Position numbers and translations under genes: made by a program
Assembly: GCA_025356615.1 (NCBI GenBank)
Contig: JANXSH010000861.1
Span: 1 to 8,459, forward strand
From: Planctomycetia bacterium
Lineage (GTDB): Bacteria > Planctomycetota > Planctomycetia > Gemmatales > Gemmataceae
DNA: 8,459 nucleotides
Reading direction: 5' to 3'
Shown here: piece by piece, positions 1-6,375 of the stretch
How the letters are laid out: every line of letters begins with the position of its first letter
Position numbering within the stretch: the stretch's first letter is position 1
The notes under the pieces: model-generated
What the model saw: only the letters and a program-made list of their open reading frames with translations
What the model was told of the DNA's origin: nothing
The model's database searches: none

Positions 1-3000
1 AGAGCCTGGGGAAGGCTTTCTGCTGCGCGCGGACCCAGTCGAACCCGACGCGAACGGCCTCCGCCACCTCGGGGGCATGATGAGTGACGGCGTGCATCGC
101 GCGGACCCAGGCACCCGGCTCCTGGGGTGGCAGTACCAAGCACCATTTGGCGTCCTGGCCGAGGTGGCCCTCTACGCCCGGAGTGCGACCGATCAGGGTG
201 GGTACGCGATGGCACATGGCTTCCATCGCCGGGAGAGGCACTTGCCCGGAGGTCAACCCTGGGGCCAGGCAGGCCGCCGCGCCGGCAATCAGGGCACTGT
301 GTTCCCGTGGAGTGAGGTCAGGTAGCACATGAAGGTTTTCGCCGTGTCGCAGTCCTGCTCGCTTGGCCGCCCTTCGCAGGGCGTCGTGATAGGTCGCTAT
401 GCCCGCAGGCTGGCGGACCTGCGCCTGGTGCCCCAGCAGCACGAGGGGCAGAATGGGATCCCCCCGGAGCTTCTGCTGCTCGAGCACGCGGCACAGCGTG
501 ATCAGGTTCTCCTCGGGGTCGAAGTTACCCACATGGACCCAGTAGGAGCCTTGCTCCAGGCCGAACCTCCTCGAGACGAGAAGCACCTCGTCAGGCCCAA
601 TCGGCTCGACCGGAAGCGGCACGAGCGGCAGGACGTAGCTTCGATGCGGGTCGAACCCGTGGCGACGGATGGCCTCGCCACGCGACCACTCCGACGGGTG
701 GACGCTCGCCACCCCGGCCGCAGCCAGATGTTGCCAGTGCGTGACCAGTGCGGGGGCATCTTCGCCGAAGTAACCTTGCTCGTCGTGTGGCATTCCGTGG
801 CCGACGAACAGCAACGACTGACGCGACACGTCGGGACTCGGAAGGATTTCCGGCGCGTAAACCAGCACGCCGACGGGATCGACCGAAGGCGAAATCGATC
901 GACGGGGCGGCACGATTGTAGGCGGGTGAGCCGGTGGCGGTGCCTCCAGCTCCGTTTGCCACCAATTCTTGTCTGGAACCCCGACCGGGAGGACGTAGTT
1001 CCTGGCGGCCAGATGTCGAATGCCGGGGAGGCTCCGAACCCAGCGCGGCATCCTCTGCGTTACCCCGGTGTGTTTTGGGAGGAGCGAGCGTTGGGTGACT
1101 GCCCCTCGGAGGTAGAGCAACGGGATCAGTCCGCAATCGACCAGTGACGACGCACCCCTACCGAGCCGACGGGCGACAGAGGCCCAGCGGTGAAGTTTCG
1201 CTGGACAGACAGAGTCTGCTTCAGGAATCTCCTCCGGGCCGTCTTCGGGGGTGTTCTCCAGACCACCAAGAAGGAAGGGCAAGAGTTCGGCTCGCCCTGC
1301 GCCTGTAGTCGAACCCGGTGAGAGCGAGGAAGCCGCGTGGCTGGGGAGACCCAGCCACCCGCGAAGGGTCTCATACTCCTGCCGCGCCGGGGATGGTGGC
1401 AGAAGGGGCGTGACCGGCACGCATCCGCCCGCCGCCGATGGCAGGGTCGGCGACTCCCCGTCGAGAGGGGCGAACGAGGCCGAAGGGGGCCGCTCCCCGG
1501 CATAGGTGGGAGTAGACAGCACCTGGCCGAGAAGCCGGTCGCGCCAGAGCCGTTCGTTATACCCTTCCAGGAACGGGCCGAGGATCTTGCCCTGGGCGGC
1601 ACGGATGCGGTCGGCCAGATCTTCATCCCCCCGGAGCAGGCGCAGCACCTTGTCGCGGGCCTCCCCCTCGGTGTCGCACGCACCGGGCTGGTCCGTGCCG
1701 CCGAACGTCTCCATCAGGCCACCCCGCAGGAACACGACGGGCATCCCGAAGATGATCGCCTCGAGGGGGTGGTAGTGAATGTGGCGCGGCTCGCGGCTGT
1801 GGTAGTACATCACGCGGAAGTTGCGCATCCAGGTCGTGAAGAGTTGCTCCGAGACGAACCCGGAGACGCACGGATCGGCGACGGCCTCCGGCTGGTCGCC
1901 CGCGACCCAGTGCGGCACGTCGCCGAACACCTTCTTGAACTGGTCGTAGATCAGACCGTAGTAGAACGCCGACGACTTGATGGAGGGGCAGACGAACAGC
2001 AGACGCGGGTCACTGCCCGTCCAGGTGCCTTCCTGCCTCCAGGTGTAGTCGGGGATTCCGACGGGCAAGGTCAGGGCACCCCGACGGAGCAGGGGGCTTT
2101 CGTGAGTGGCGATCTCGTCGTAGCAGCAGGCCAGCCAGTAGCGGTGATGGTACTGGCAAACCAAGCGATAGAACCGATCGGGATCCTTCCCTCCGAGGTG
2201 ACTACAATAGTCCGCAGGATGCTCGCGGCCGAACACGCGGGTCAGGATTCGCCCCTTGTAGTCCCGCATGAGCTGGTAGTTGGGTGTCGGCCAGGCAGGG
2301 CAGATGACGGCCGAGAAGTAGGTGTTGAGGATCTCGGCGATGGCGGGCGTGAAGGGTTGCTGGTAGAAATCGTGGCTGTTGAGGATCTCGAGCGCCCACA
2401 CGGGCAGAGTGCTTTCCGCGTCGTCGGAGAAGTCGCTGCTGCCGCTGCGAAAGTCCGTGTCGGGCACCTTCTTACAGGTGTAGATCTCCAGCCCCAGCCG
2501 CCGCATGAGGGGAACCTCGGAGTCGTGCAGCGTCGTGTGATTGATGAGCCAGGCGACGCGCCGTTCGCGGGGCTTCGGGCCGAGTACCCGCCGGTGGACG
2601 CAGGCCCCTGGGTTGAGCCAGGTTCCGGCCGCTTCGGCGAACAGAGTTCGGTAGTCTTGGACCACGTCGGCCATGCTCCGCGACGGCGGCAGACCTCTAG
2701 GGATCTTGTCGCATCTCATAATCTGCTCGGTGAGATCGAGTGACCCCTCCAGCGCGGAGTTAGTCAAGACGAGCCGGGGCAATCCCACGGAAGACGTTAT
2801 GAGATCCACCGTCGAGGGGCCGGTGAGACCCGCCGACTTCCCTAGGAGTCCCACGGCATGGGACACGATGGCGTAGCAGTCCTCTGCGGAGACGGCGGGG
2901 AGTTCGTGCAAAAAGGTTCTCGAGGCTTCCGACATTTCCTCGCCTAACCAGTCCTCGTTGTACACCGGATCGATGTTCGGCCCCAAGGATACCAGGCTGA

Positions 3001-3703
3001 TCCGTTCGCCCCCCCGGCCCTCCACGAGGGCCAATGCTTTGAGCGTCTCGACCGCGCGGAGCTGCGGGTCGCGCCCATTTTCGCAAACCAAATAGCGTTC
3101 GGGAAGGCCATACTTCGCCCGGATGGCCTCTAGCCCCGACGGGACGACCGGAGGACTGACCGCTTCCGCCACCACACGGGTCTTCGACTCGGCGACGCCG
3201 TAGCGTTCGACCGCGTGACGGCGCAACTCCTCGGTCGGGAAGACGACCAACTGGGCGACCGACAGGACGTAAGCGATGTCGCGGCGCGTGATGTCGCCGA
3301 ACGCCCCGTACTCCCCGTCGTCGTGGGCGAACGAAGAGACCCGGACCACGACGGGCGCGGCGCAACCGAGGACGGCACCGACCGGCATGGTGCGATACGG
3401 TTGAGGCACGAAAAGGACATCGTGGGCCGCGCTGGGGCCGACAAGGAGTGTTCGTAGATCCTCCTGGCTCGCCAGTGGGAGTAGCCCCTTCTTCGGCCTC
3501 TGGTCCTGCTCGGGAAGAACGGTCAGCCTTTCAGTTGCCCAGGGGAGTACGCCCCCGGCGGCGTCTTCGCGACGGGCGAGGATCTCGTAGTCTCCCGCTT
3601 CTGCCGCCCCGAGGTGTCGTGCGAACTGAACGGCGAAGGGATCCGTGGCTTCGGCCTGCTGGTAGGGGACGAACACGACCAGGCGCTGTGAAGTCATCAC
3701 CAT
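1..3703 (-). CDS. Large multi-module GT-B glycosyltransferase, 3' end outside window (partial)
   Basis: One minus-strand frame stays open from an ATG at 3703 to the left window edge: at least 1234 codons, no stop seen. Three Rossmann-rich modules are visible. Residues ~1-375 begin directly with a beta strand (RLVVFVPYQQ) and look like a GT4-type GT-B domain. Residues ~378-735 start RRVAWLINHTTLHDSEVP and contain HYHPLEAIIFGMPVVF (~641-656), resembling the donor-binding half of GT-B enzymes. After a Pro/Ser-rich linker (~760-950), a third module (~960 to the edge) contains SYWVHVGNFDPEENLI (~1051) and LPAMEAMCHRVPTLIG (~1158-1173), typical of Glycos_transf_1. The first Glu of the usual E-x7-E motif is absent there. 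No signal peptide or membrane helix is seen, so it is probably cytoplasmic, adding sugars from nucleotide donors during surface-glycan assembly. There is no clear Shine-Dalgarno. An in-frame ATG at 3778 would add 25 residues, but 3703 is preferred because the first fold strand begins right after it. It is divergent from the amino-sugar genes. Substrate unknown. Confidence 0.9.
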   Translation of the reverse strand, partial: MVMTSQRLVVFVPYQQAEATDPFAVQFARHLGAAEAGDYEILARREDAAGGVLPWATERLTVLPEQDQRPKKGLLPLASQEDLRTLLVGPSAAHDVLFVPQPYRTMPVGAVLGCAAPVVVRVSSFAHDDGEYGAFGDITRRDIAYVLSVAQLVVFPTEELRRHAVERYGVAESKTRVVAEAVSPPVVPSGLEAIRAKYGLPERYLVCENGRDPQLRAVETLKALALVEGRGGERISLVSLGPNIDPVYNEDWLGEEMSEASRTFLHELPAVSAEDCYAIVSHAVGLLGKSAGLTGPSTVDLITSSVGLPRLVLTNSALEGSLDLTEQIMRCDKIPRGLPPSRSMADVVQDYRTLFAEAAGTWLNPGACVHRRVLGPKPRERRVAWLINHTTLHDSEVPLMRRLGLEIYTCKKVPDTDFRSGSSDFSDDAESTLPVWALEILNSHDFYQQPFTPAIAEILNTYFSAVICPAWPTPNYQLMRDYKGRILTRVFGREHPADYCSHLGGKDPDRFYRLVCQYHHRYWLACCYDEIATHESPLLRRGALTLPVGIPDYTWRQEGTWTGSDPRLLFVCPSIKSSAFYYGLIYDQFKKVFGDVPHWVAGDQPEAVADPCVSGFVSEQLFTTWMRNFRVMYYHSREPRHIHYHPLEAIIFGMPVVFLRGGLMETFGGTDQPGACDTEGEARDKVLRLLRGDEDLADRIRAAQGKILGPFLEGYNERLWRDRLLGQVLSTPTYAGERPPSASFAPLDGESPTLPSAAGGCVPVTPLLPPSPARQEYETLRGWLGLPSHAASSLSPGSTTGAGRAELLPFLLGGLENTPEDGPEEIPEADSVCPAKLHRWASVARRLGRGASSLVDCGLIPLLYLRGAVTQRSLLPKHTGVTQRMPRWVRSLPGIRHLAARNYVLPVGVPDKNWWQTELEAPPPAHPPTIVPPRRSISPSVDPVGVLVYAPEILPSPDVSRQSLLFVGHGMPHDEQGYFGEDAPALVTHWQHLAAAGVASVHPSEWSRGEAIRRHGFDPHRSYVLPLVPLPVEPIGPDEVLLVSRRFGLEQGSYWVHVGNFDPEENLITLCRVLEQQKLRGDPILPLVLLGHQAQVRQPAGIATYHDALRRAAKRAGLRHGENLHVLPDLTPREHSALIAGAAACLAPGLTSGQVPLPAMEAMCHRVPTLIGRTPGVEGHLGQDAKWCLVLPPQEPGAWVRAMHAVTHHAPEVAEAVRVGFDWVRAQQKAFPRL

Positions 3704-3756
3704 TTGTACTCTGACTGGGGCGAGGGTGCGTGGAATAGGGGCTTCGGATCGTCCTC

Positions 3757-3785
3757 GATCTAACAGAACCCGGCCCATCGGGCAA
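3757..3785 (-). promoter_or_regulatory. Weak candidate sigma-70 promoter for the glycosyltransferase
   Basis: Read on the minus strand, TTGCCC (3785-3780) is followed after 17 bp by TAGATC (3762-3757). The -35 matches consensus at 4 of 6 and the -10 at 3 of 6, so this is weak. It would give a leader of about 45 nt before the ATG at 3703, and it lies inside the alternative N-terminal extension, which agrees with the shorter start. Confidence 0.2.
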
Positions 3786-3820
3786 GGCGGTTTTTCATTC
3801 CGCCAGACTTCCGGCCCGGC

Positions 3821-3849
3821 TTGATTCCTGGCCCCGTTCCGTGTATGTT
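3821..3849 (+). promoter_or_regulatory. Candidate sigma-70 promoter for the GNAT-aminotransferase pair
   Basis: TTGATT (3821-3826) and TATGTT (3844-3849) are separated by exactly 17 bp; each matches its consensus hexamer at 4 of 6. The predicted start point would lie near 3856, leaving a leader of roughly 65 nt before the ATG at 3924. It is the best promoter-like pair in the divergent intergenic region, but such matches occur by chance. Confidence 0.35.
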
Positions 3850-3923
3850 CTTCACACTTCACCGAGACGGCCTACTCGACTCTCTCTTGGCTCTTCCCTC
3901 AACTCCCCTTTGGGGTCTCTCGG

Positions 3924-4403
3924 ATGACTCATTCCACCCTGGAATTCACCCGGTTGAAGCCTGCCGACGATGCTGCCCTGGCGGACTTCTTCGCCTCGCT
4001 GTCCGCCGGTGGGGACGACCGATTCTTCCACCCGCATCCGTTCACGCTCGCCGAGGCGGTTCGCGTCTGCCGCCTCGTCGGTCGCGACCTCTACCTCGTC
4101 GCCTCACGCGGGGGCCGGATCCTCGCCTACGGCATGCTCCGCGGCTGGGATGAAGGATATGTCGTCCCGAGCCTGGGCGTCGCCGTCCGCCCCGAGGCGC
4201 GCGGCACGGGACTGGCGAGGGCGTTCATGACCTACCTCCACGCCGCCGCCCGAGATCAGGGCGCACCTCGGGTCCGCCTCAAGGTCTACCCCACGAACCA
4301 CGCCGCCCGCCGACTCTACGAATCCCTCGGCTACCAGTGGCAGCCGGGGGCCGACGAGCAACTCGTCGGGCTGTGCGAGTTGGCATCCCCTCGCGCCGCC
4401 TGA
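3924..4403 (+). CDS. GNAT-family N-acetyltransferase
   Basis: This is a 159-aa single-domain GNAT acyltransferase, a normal length for the fold. Strand beta4 and the acyl-CoA pyrophosphate loop are visible as SLGVAVRPEARGTGLARAFM (residues 83-102), which holds the R/Q-x-x-G-x-G/A signature as R-G-T-G-L-A. The C-terminal motif B follows as NHAARRLYESLGY (125-137). The family moves an acyl group, usually acetyl, from acyl-CoA to an amine; the substrate cannot be read from the sequence. Context is suggestive: a sugar aminotransferase starts 58 bp downstream on the same strand, the arrangement seen for amino-sugar nucleotide pathways in which an aminotransferase makes a sugar amine and a GNAT enzyme acylates it (compare WecE/WecD, PseC/PseH). 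That role is inference. No good Shine-Dalgarno precedes the ATG. Unrelated small-molecule or protein acetylation remains possible. Confidence 0.88.
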   Translation: MTHSTLEFTRLKPADDAALADFFASLSAGGDDRFFHPHPFTLAEAVRVCRLVGRDLYLVASRGGRILAYGMLRGWDEGYVVPSLGVAVRPEARGTGLARAFMTYLHAAARDQGAPRVRLKVYPTNHAARRLYESLGYQWQPGADEQLVGLCELASPRAA

Positions 4404-4461
4404 AACAAGACCTATTTGCACGAATGACCAGCGTCCATTCCTCTCGAGAGGTTATCCCGGC

Positions 4462-5622
4462 ATGTCCACCCACCGCATTCCCGTTGCCTCCGTCGATCTC
4501 AGCGGCAATGAAGAACGCTACGCGCTCGACGCCATCCGTAGCACATGGATCTCGTCCACGGGTGCTTACTTGGACCGTTTCGAGAGCGAATTCGCCGCCT
4601 TGTGTGACACACGATCCGCTCTGGCGGTGTGCAACGGGACGGTCGCCCTCCACCTCGCCTTGCTCGGCCTGGATGTCCGCCCCGGCGACGAGGTGATCGT
4701 CCCGTCATTGACCTATGTGGCGACCGCCAACGCGGTGCGCTACGTCGGGGCCGAGCCGGTCTTCGTCGATGTCGATCCGCAGACGTGGTGCATGGACCCC
4801 CGCCGGGTCGAAGAGGCCATCACCCGCCGGACGCGCGGCATCATCCCGGTGCATCTCCTGGGCCATCCCGCCGACATGGACCCGATCAACCACATCGGCG
4901 CGGTCAACGGCCTCTGGGTCGTCGAGGACGCCGCCGAGGCGACTCTCGCCCGCTACAAGGGCAAGGTCGTCGGCGGACTCAGCGACCTCGCGACGTTCTC
5001 CTTCTTCGGCAACAAGATGTTCACCTGCGGCGAGGGCGGTGCGGTCACGGTCAATGACGCCCGATTGGCCAAACGGATGCGTATCCTCCGGGGCCAGGGC
5101 ATGGACCCGCAGCGTCGCTACTACTTCCCCGTGACCGGCTACAACTTCCGCTTGACCAACCTCGCCTGCGCCATTTTGTGCGCCCAACTCGAGCGCCGGG
5201 AGCAGATCCTCCAGGCGAGGCGACGGATCTACGAGGTCTACAACGCGCTGCTCTCGGCGGTCCCCGGCGTCACGCTCCAGCCGGTGGCCCCGTGGGCCGA
5301 GTTGTCCCCCTGGATGTACGCCTGTCGGATCGAGCCGGACCAGTTCGGATGCACCCGCGACCAGCTCATCGGCTACCTCGCCGAGCAGCAGATCGAGACG
5401 CGCCCGATGTTCGTCCCGCTGCACGGCCTGCCTCCTTTCCGCGAGGAGTCGAGCAAGCGCGGCGAGGTGCTGCCTGTTACCGACGCGATCAGCTCGACCG
5501 CCATCATGCTCCCGACGTACAACCAACTCACCGAAGCGGACCAGCACCGCATCGTCGAGACGATCGCACAGGCGGGCAAGTCGTCTCTGCGAACAACGGG
5601 CGTGAGCCGTCGCGTTGCGTGA
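4462..5622 (+). CDS. DegT/DnrJ/EryC1-family PLP-dependent sugar aminotransferase
   Basis: This 386-aa protein is a full-length fold-type I aminotransferase of the DegT/DnrJ/EryC1 family, which transfers an amino group (usually from glutamate) to a nucleotide-linked keto-sugar. The PLP phosphate loop is CNGTVALHLAL (residues 57-67). The Asp that contacts the PLP ring nitrogen is D156 in VVEDAAEA. The Schiff-base lysine is K185 in FSFFGNKMFTCGEGGAV, so it is an aminotransferase and not a His-substituted dehydratase of the ColD/RfbH type. The N-terminus (IPVASVDLSGNE...TWISSTGAY), GYNFRLTNLACAI (226-238) and IETRPMFVPLHGLPPF (311-326) are most like GDP-perosamine synthase and other 4-keto-6-deoxysugar aminotransferases. 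The exact substrate is not determined. A Shine-Dalgarno-like GAGAGG (4446-4451) lies 10 nt before the ATG. It probably shares a transcript with the upstream GNAT gene, and their products likely act in sequence. Confidence 0.92.
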   Translation: MSTHRIPVASVDLSGNEERYALDAIRSTWISSTGAYLDRFESEFAALCDTRSALAVCNGTVALHLALLGLDVRPGDEVIVPSLTYVATANAVRYVGAEPVFVDVDPQTWCMDPRRVEEAITRRTRGIIPVHLLGHPADMDPINHIGAVNGLWVVEDAAEATLARYKGKVVGGLSDLATFSFFGNKMFTCGEGGAVTVNDARLAKRMRILRGQGMDPQRRYYFPVTGYNFRLTNLACAILCAQLERREQILQARRRIYEVYNALLSAVPGVTLQPVAPWAELSPWMYACRIEPDQFGCTRDQLIGYLAEQQIETRPMFVPLHGLPPFREESSKRGEVLPVTDAISSTAIMLPTYNQLTEADQHRIVETIAQAGKSSLRTTGVSRRVA

Positions 5623-5728
5623 AGGGGCGTTTTCCTACTTCTACTGTAACGGATCGCTCAGGCAGATGAAAAGACCCCCCCTGACTAACACCCAGGCATG
5701 GAAGGGGATTCGAGTACGTCCCTGCGAA

Positions 5729-5770
5729 GACCCCACCCCCCAACCCCCTCCCCTAAAAGGGAGGGGGAGC
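5729..5770 (+). repeat. GC-rich stem-loop repeat, copy 1 (core)
   Basis: The core runs from GACCCCACCCCCCAACCC to GGGAGGGGGAGC. CCCCCTCCC (5744-5752) pairs perfectly with GGGAGGGGG (5759-5767) around a CTAAAA loop. The same core recurs inverted at 5814-5854 and direct at 8385-8426. Copy 1 lacks the AGGTGAAGCCGGTGAG left flank found in the other two, so it looks like a partial copy. It lies 107 bp after the aminotransferase stop codon. Confidence 0.9.
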
Positions 5771-5782
5771 CGGAGGCATGTC

Positions 5783-5875
5783 TGAGAGCGTGAAGTCTCC
5801 CACGGCCCGTCTTGCTCCCCCTCCCTTTTAGGGGAGGGGCTGGGGGGTGGGGTCGGCCTCTCACCGGCTTCACCT
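5783..5875 (-). repeat. GC-rich stem-loop repeat element, copy 2 (inverted, longer)
   Basis: Read on the minus strand, this 93-bp copy begins AGGTGAAGCCGGTGAG (5875-5860), continues through the CCCCTCCCC-TAAAA-GGGAGGGG core (5854-5814) and ends ACGCTCTCA (5791-5783). Both ends match the copy after kdpA. With copy 1 it forms an inverted repeat with arms of about 41 bp (5729-5770 and 5814-5854) and a 43-bp spacer, able to form a cruciform or, in RNA, a long hairpin. It resembles a small non-autonomous REP- or MITE-like element; mobility is inference. Confidence 0.85.
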
Positions 5876-5910
5876 TTCCCTTGCGTAGATACCAATGGTA
5901 GACGCGAGTA

Positions 5911-5974
5911 AGGTGCCGATCCCCTTCCCGTGTACCCAACTCGTTGCCCAGTCTCGATCTCGATATCGGCACCT
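5911..5974. repeat. Perfect 10-bp inverted repeat upstream of kdp
   Basis: AGGTGCCGAT (5911-5920) and ATCGGCACCT (5965-5974) are exact reverse complements separated by 44 bp. The distance is long for a simple dimer operator, so a DNA loop or a structured RNA is possible. The right arm overlaps the small palindrome CGATATCG (5961-5968). Function unknown. Confidence 0.6.
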
Positions 5975-5996
5975 CCAGGTCGAGAGCGTCGTCGTA

Positions 5997-6026
5997 TTGC
6001 AAAATGCACGACGCCCCTTGCATTAT
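5997..6026 (+). promoter_or_regulatory. Alternative weak sigma-70 promoter for kdp
   Basis: TTGCAA (5997-6002) and CATTAT (6021-6026) are 18 bp apart, and each matches its consensus hexamer at 4 of 6. If used, it would give a leader of about 130 nt. The same bases are part of the direct-repeat pair described separately, so the two readings compete. Confidence 0.2.
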
Positions 6027-6030
6027 GCCC
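5997..6030 (+). promoter_or_regulatory. Tandem direct repeats 21 bp apart, candidate activator sites
   Basis: TTGCAAAATGCAC (5997-6009) and TTGCATTATGCCC (6018-6030) match at 10 of 13 positions, and their starts are exactly 21 bp apart, two turns of the DNA helix. Each has internal dyad character of the form TGCA-N3-TGC. They also pair with each other as GCAAAATGCA (5999-6008) against TGCATTATGC (6019-6028), 9 of 10. They end about 105 bp before the start point predicted from the -24/-12 element at 6109, the usual distance for an enhancer-binding activator of sigma-54 RNA polymerase. The binding protein is unknown. Confidence 0.45.
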
Positions 6031-6108
6031 GATCTCGAGTGCTTCGGCCAGTGGCTCTCGAATCGTAACTCGATTCCGATCAAGCGCTTCGGTCGTCGTG
6101 CCTACTTC

Positions 6109-6124
6109 TGGCATGGCTTCTGCA
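6109..6124 (+). promoter_or_regulatory. Candidate sigma-54 (-24/-12) promoter for the kdp operon
   Basis: TGGCATG-N4-CTGCA matches the sigma-54 consensus TGGCACG-N4-TTGCW with the invariant GG (6110-6111) and GC (6122-6123) at the correct spacing of 10 bp. The predicted start point is near 6135. That leaves a short leader of about 27 nt carrying GAGGAG (6149-6154), 7 nt before the ATG at 6162. The placement relative to a real gene is what makes the match credible. Kdp in Escherichia coli is controlled by KdpDE with the ordinary sigma factor, so sigma-54 use would be unusual. Confidence 0.45.
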
Positions 6125-6161
6125 AAGCATGTCCACAACTAACCCTGCGAGGAGTCGTTTC

Positions 6162-6266
6162 ATGGAACCGCAAGACTTGTCGATCTGGCTGCCCGCGATG
6201 CTCGGGCTGGGTCTACTCGCCCTCGCCCTGATGGTCGCGTTCGTCCACTTCTGCGACCGCGTTTGA
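6162..6266 (+). CDS. 34-aa single-helix membrane protein at the head of the kdp operon
   Basis: This short gene starts at an ATG 7 nt after a good Shine-Dalgarno (GAGGAG, 6149-6154) and ends in TGA at 6264-6266. The product has one hydrophobic segment from about residue 8 to 28 (IWLPAMLGLG then LLALALMVAFV) and a short charged tail, HFCDRV. From memory, small proteins with a similar F-V-x-x-C-D/E-R-V/L ending precede kdpF or kdpA in other bacteria; this could not be checked. It probably sits in the inner membrane with the Kdp complex, but no function is known to me. The stop overlaps the Shine-Dalgarno of kdpF, 11 bp before its ATG, so the two are very likely co-translated. Confidence 0.75.
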   Translation: MEPQDLSIWLPAMLGLGLLALALMVAFVHFCDRV

Positions 6267-6277
6267 AGGAGGCCGGG

Positions 6278-6358
6278 ATGATCTGGATCACTGCCGTCGT
6301 GACGGTGCTACTGCTCGCCTACCTTCTGGTCGCGCTGTTGCGGCCCGAATGGTTTTGA
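6278..6358 (+). CDS. kdpF: KdpF, small subunit of the K+-transporting Kdp ATPase
   Basis: This 26-aa protein is one transmembrane helix ending in YLLVALLRPEWF, the characteristic KdpF tail (hydrophobic helix, Y-L-x-x-A-L-x-x-P/A-E-x-F). KdpF sits at the periphery of KdpA in the inner membrane and stabilises the KdpFABC complex, an ATP-driven high-affinity potassium importer used at low external K+. A perfect Shine-Dalgarno AAGGAGG (6266-6272) lies 5 nt before the ATG and overlaps the stop of the preceding small gene. Length is within the family's usual 25-30 residues. Identification rests on sequence pattern plus its position before kdpA. Confidence 0.9.
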   Translation: MIWITAVVTVLLLAYLLVALLRPEWF

Positions 6359-6375
6359 AACCCAGGAGAGAATCG

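Larger units (their letters stand above)
5623..6161. other. Gene-free intergenic region between the aminotransferase and the kdp operon
   Basis: This 539-bp stretch has no frame with protein-like composition on either strand. The frames that cross it are built from the GC-rich repeats or lack any recognisable motif. From left to right it holds about 105 bp with nothing recognised, an inverted pair of repeat elements (5729-5875), a perfect 10-bp inverted repeat (5911-5974), a pair of 13-bp direct repeats (5997-6030) and a candidate sigma-54 promoter (6109-6124). No U-tract terminator for the aminotransferase was found; the repeat hairpins might serve that purpose. Confidence 0.7.

Noticed and set aside
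329..1147. A 272-codon plus-strand open frame
   Set aside because: It is antisense to the long minus-strand glycosyltransferase, has no recognisable motif, and its composition (many His, Arg, Gln, Asp) is what a shadow of a high-GC coding frame looks like.
1337..2743. A 468-codon plus-strand open frame
   Set aside because: It is also antisense to the glycosyltransferase, whose reverse frame carries clear fold motifs in the same stretch. Long shadow frames are expected at this GC content.
4705..5547. A 280-codon minus-strand frame opposite the aminotransferase
   Set aside because: The plus-strand frame holds all catalytic motifs of a DegT-family enzyme; the minus frame has none and is rich in Arg, Glu, Val and Asp as shadows are.
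5729..5854. CRISPR array or intrinsic terminator
   Set aside because: There are only two inverted copies without regular spacers, so this is not a CRISPR array. The hairpins are not followed by a run of U, so a canonical intrinsic terminator is not supported, though some effect on transcription is possible.
5911..5977. tRNA-like pattern: a 10-bp closing stem followed by CC-A-like bases
   Set aside because: No D-arm, anticodon arm or T-loop consensus (such as GGTTCGAAT) is present on either strand, and the stem is longer than the 7 bp of a tRNA acceptor.
5641..6138. A 165-codon minus-strand frame and overlapping frames in the gap before kdp
   Set aside because: Much of each frame is translation of the GC-rich repeat pair (Pro-rich peptides of the PPPSPSPK type). 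The remainder has no motif and no ribosome binding site, and it overlaps the regulatory region.
5876..6161. A c-di-AMP (ydaO-type) riboswitch controlling kdp
   Set aside because: I considered it because such riboswitches control K+ transporters elsewhere, but I see none of the conserved core bases or the nested stem arrangement.
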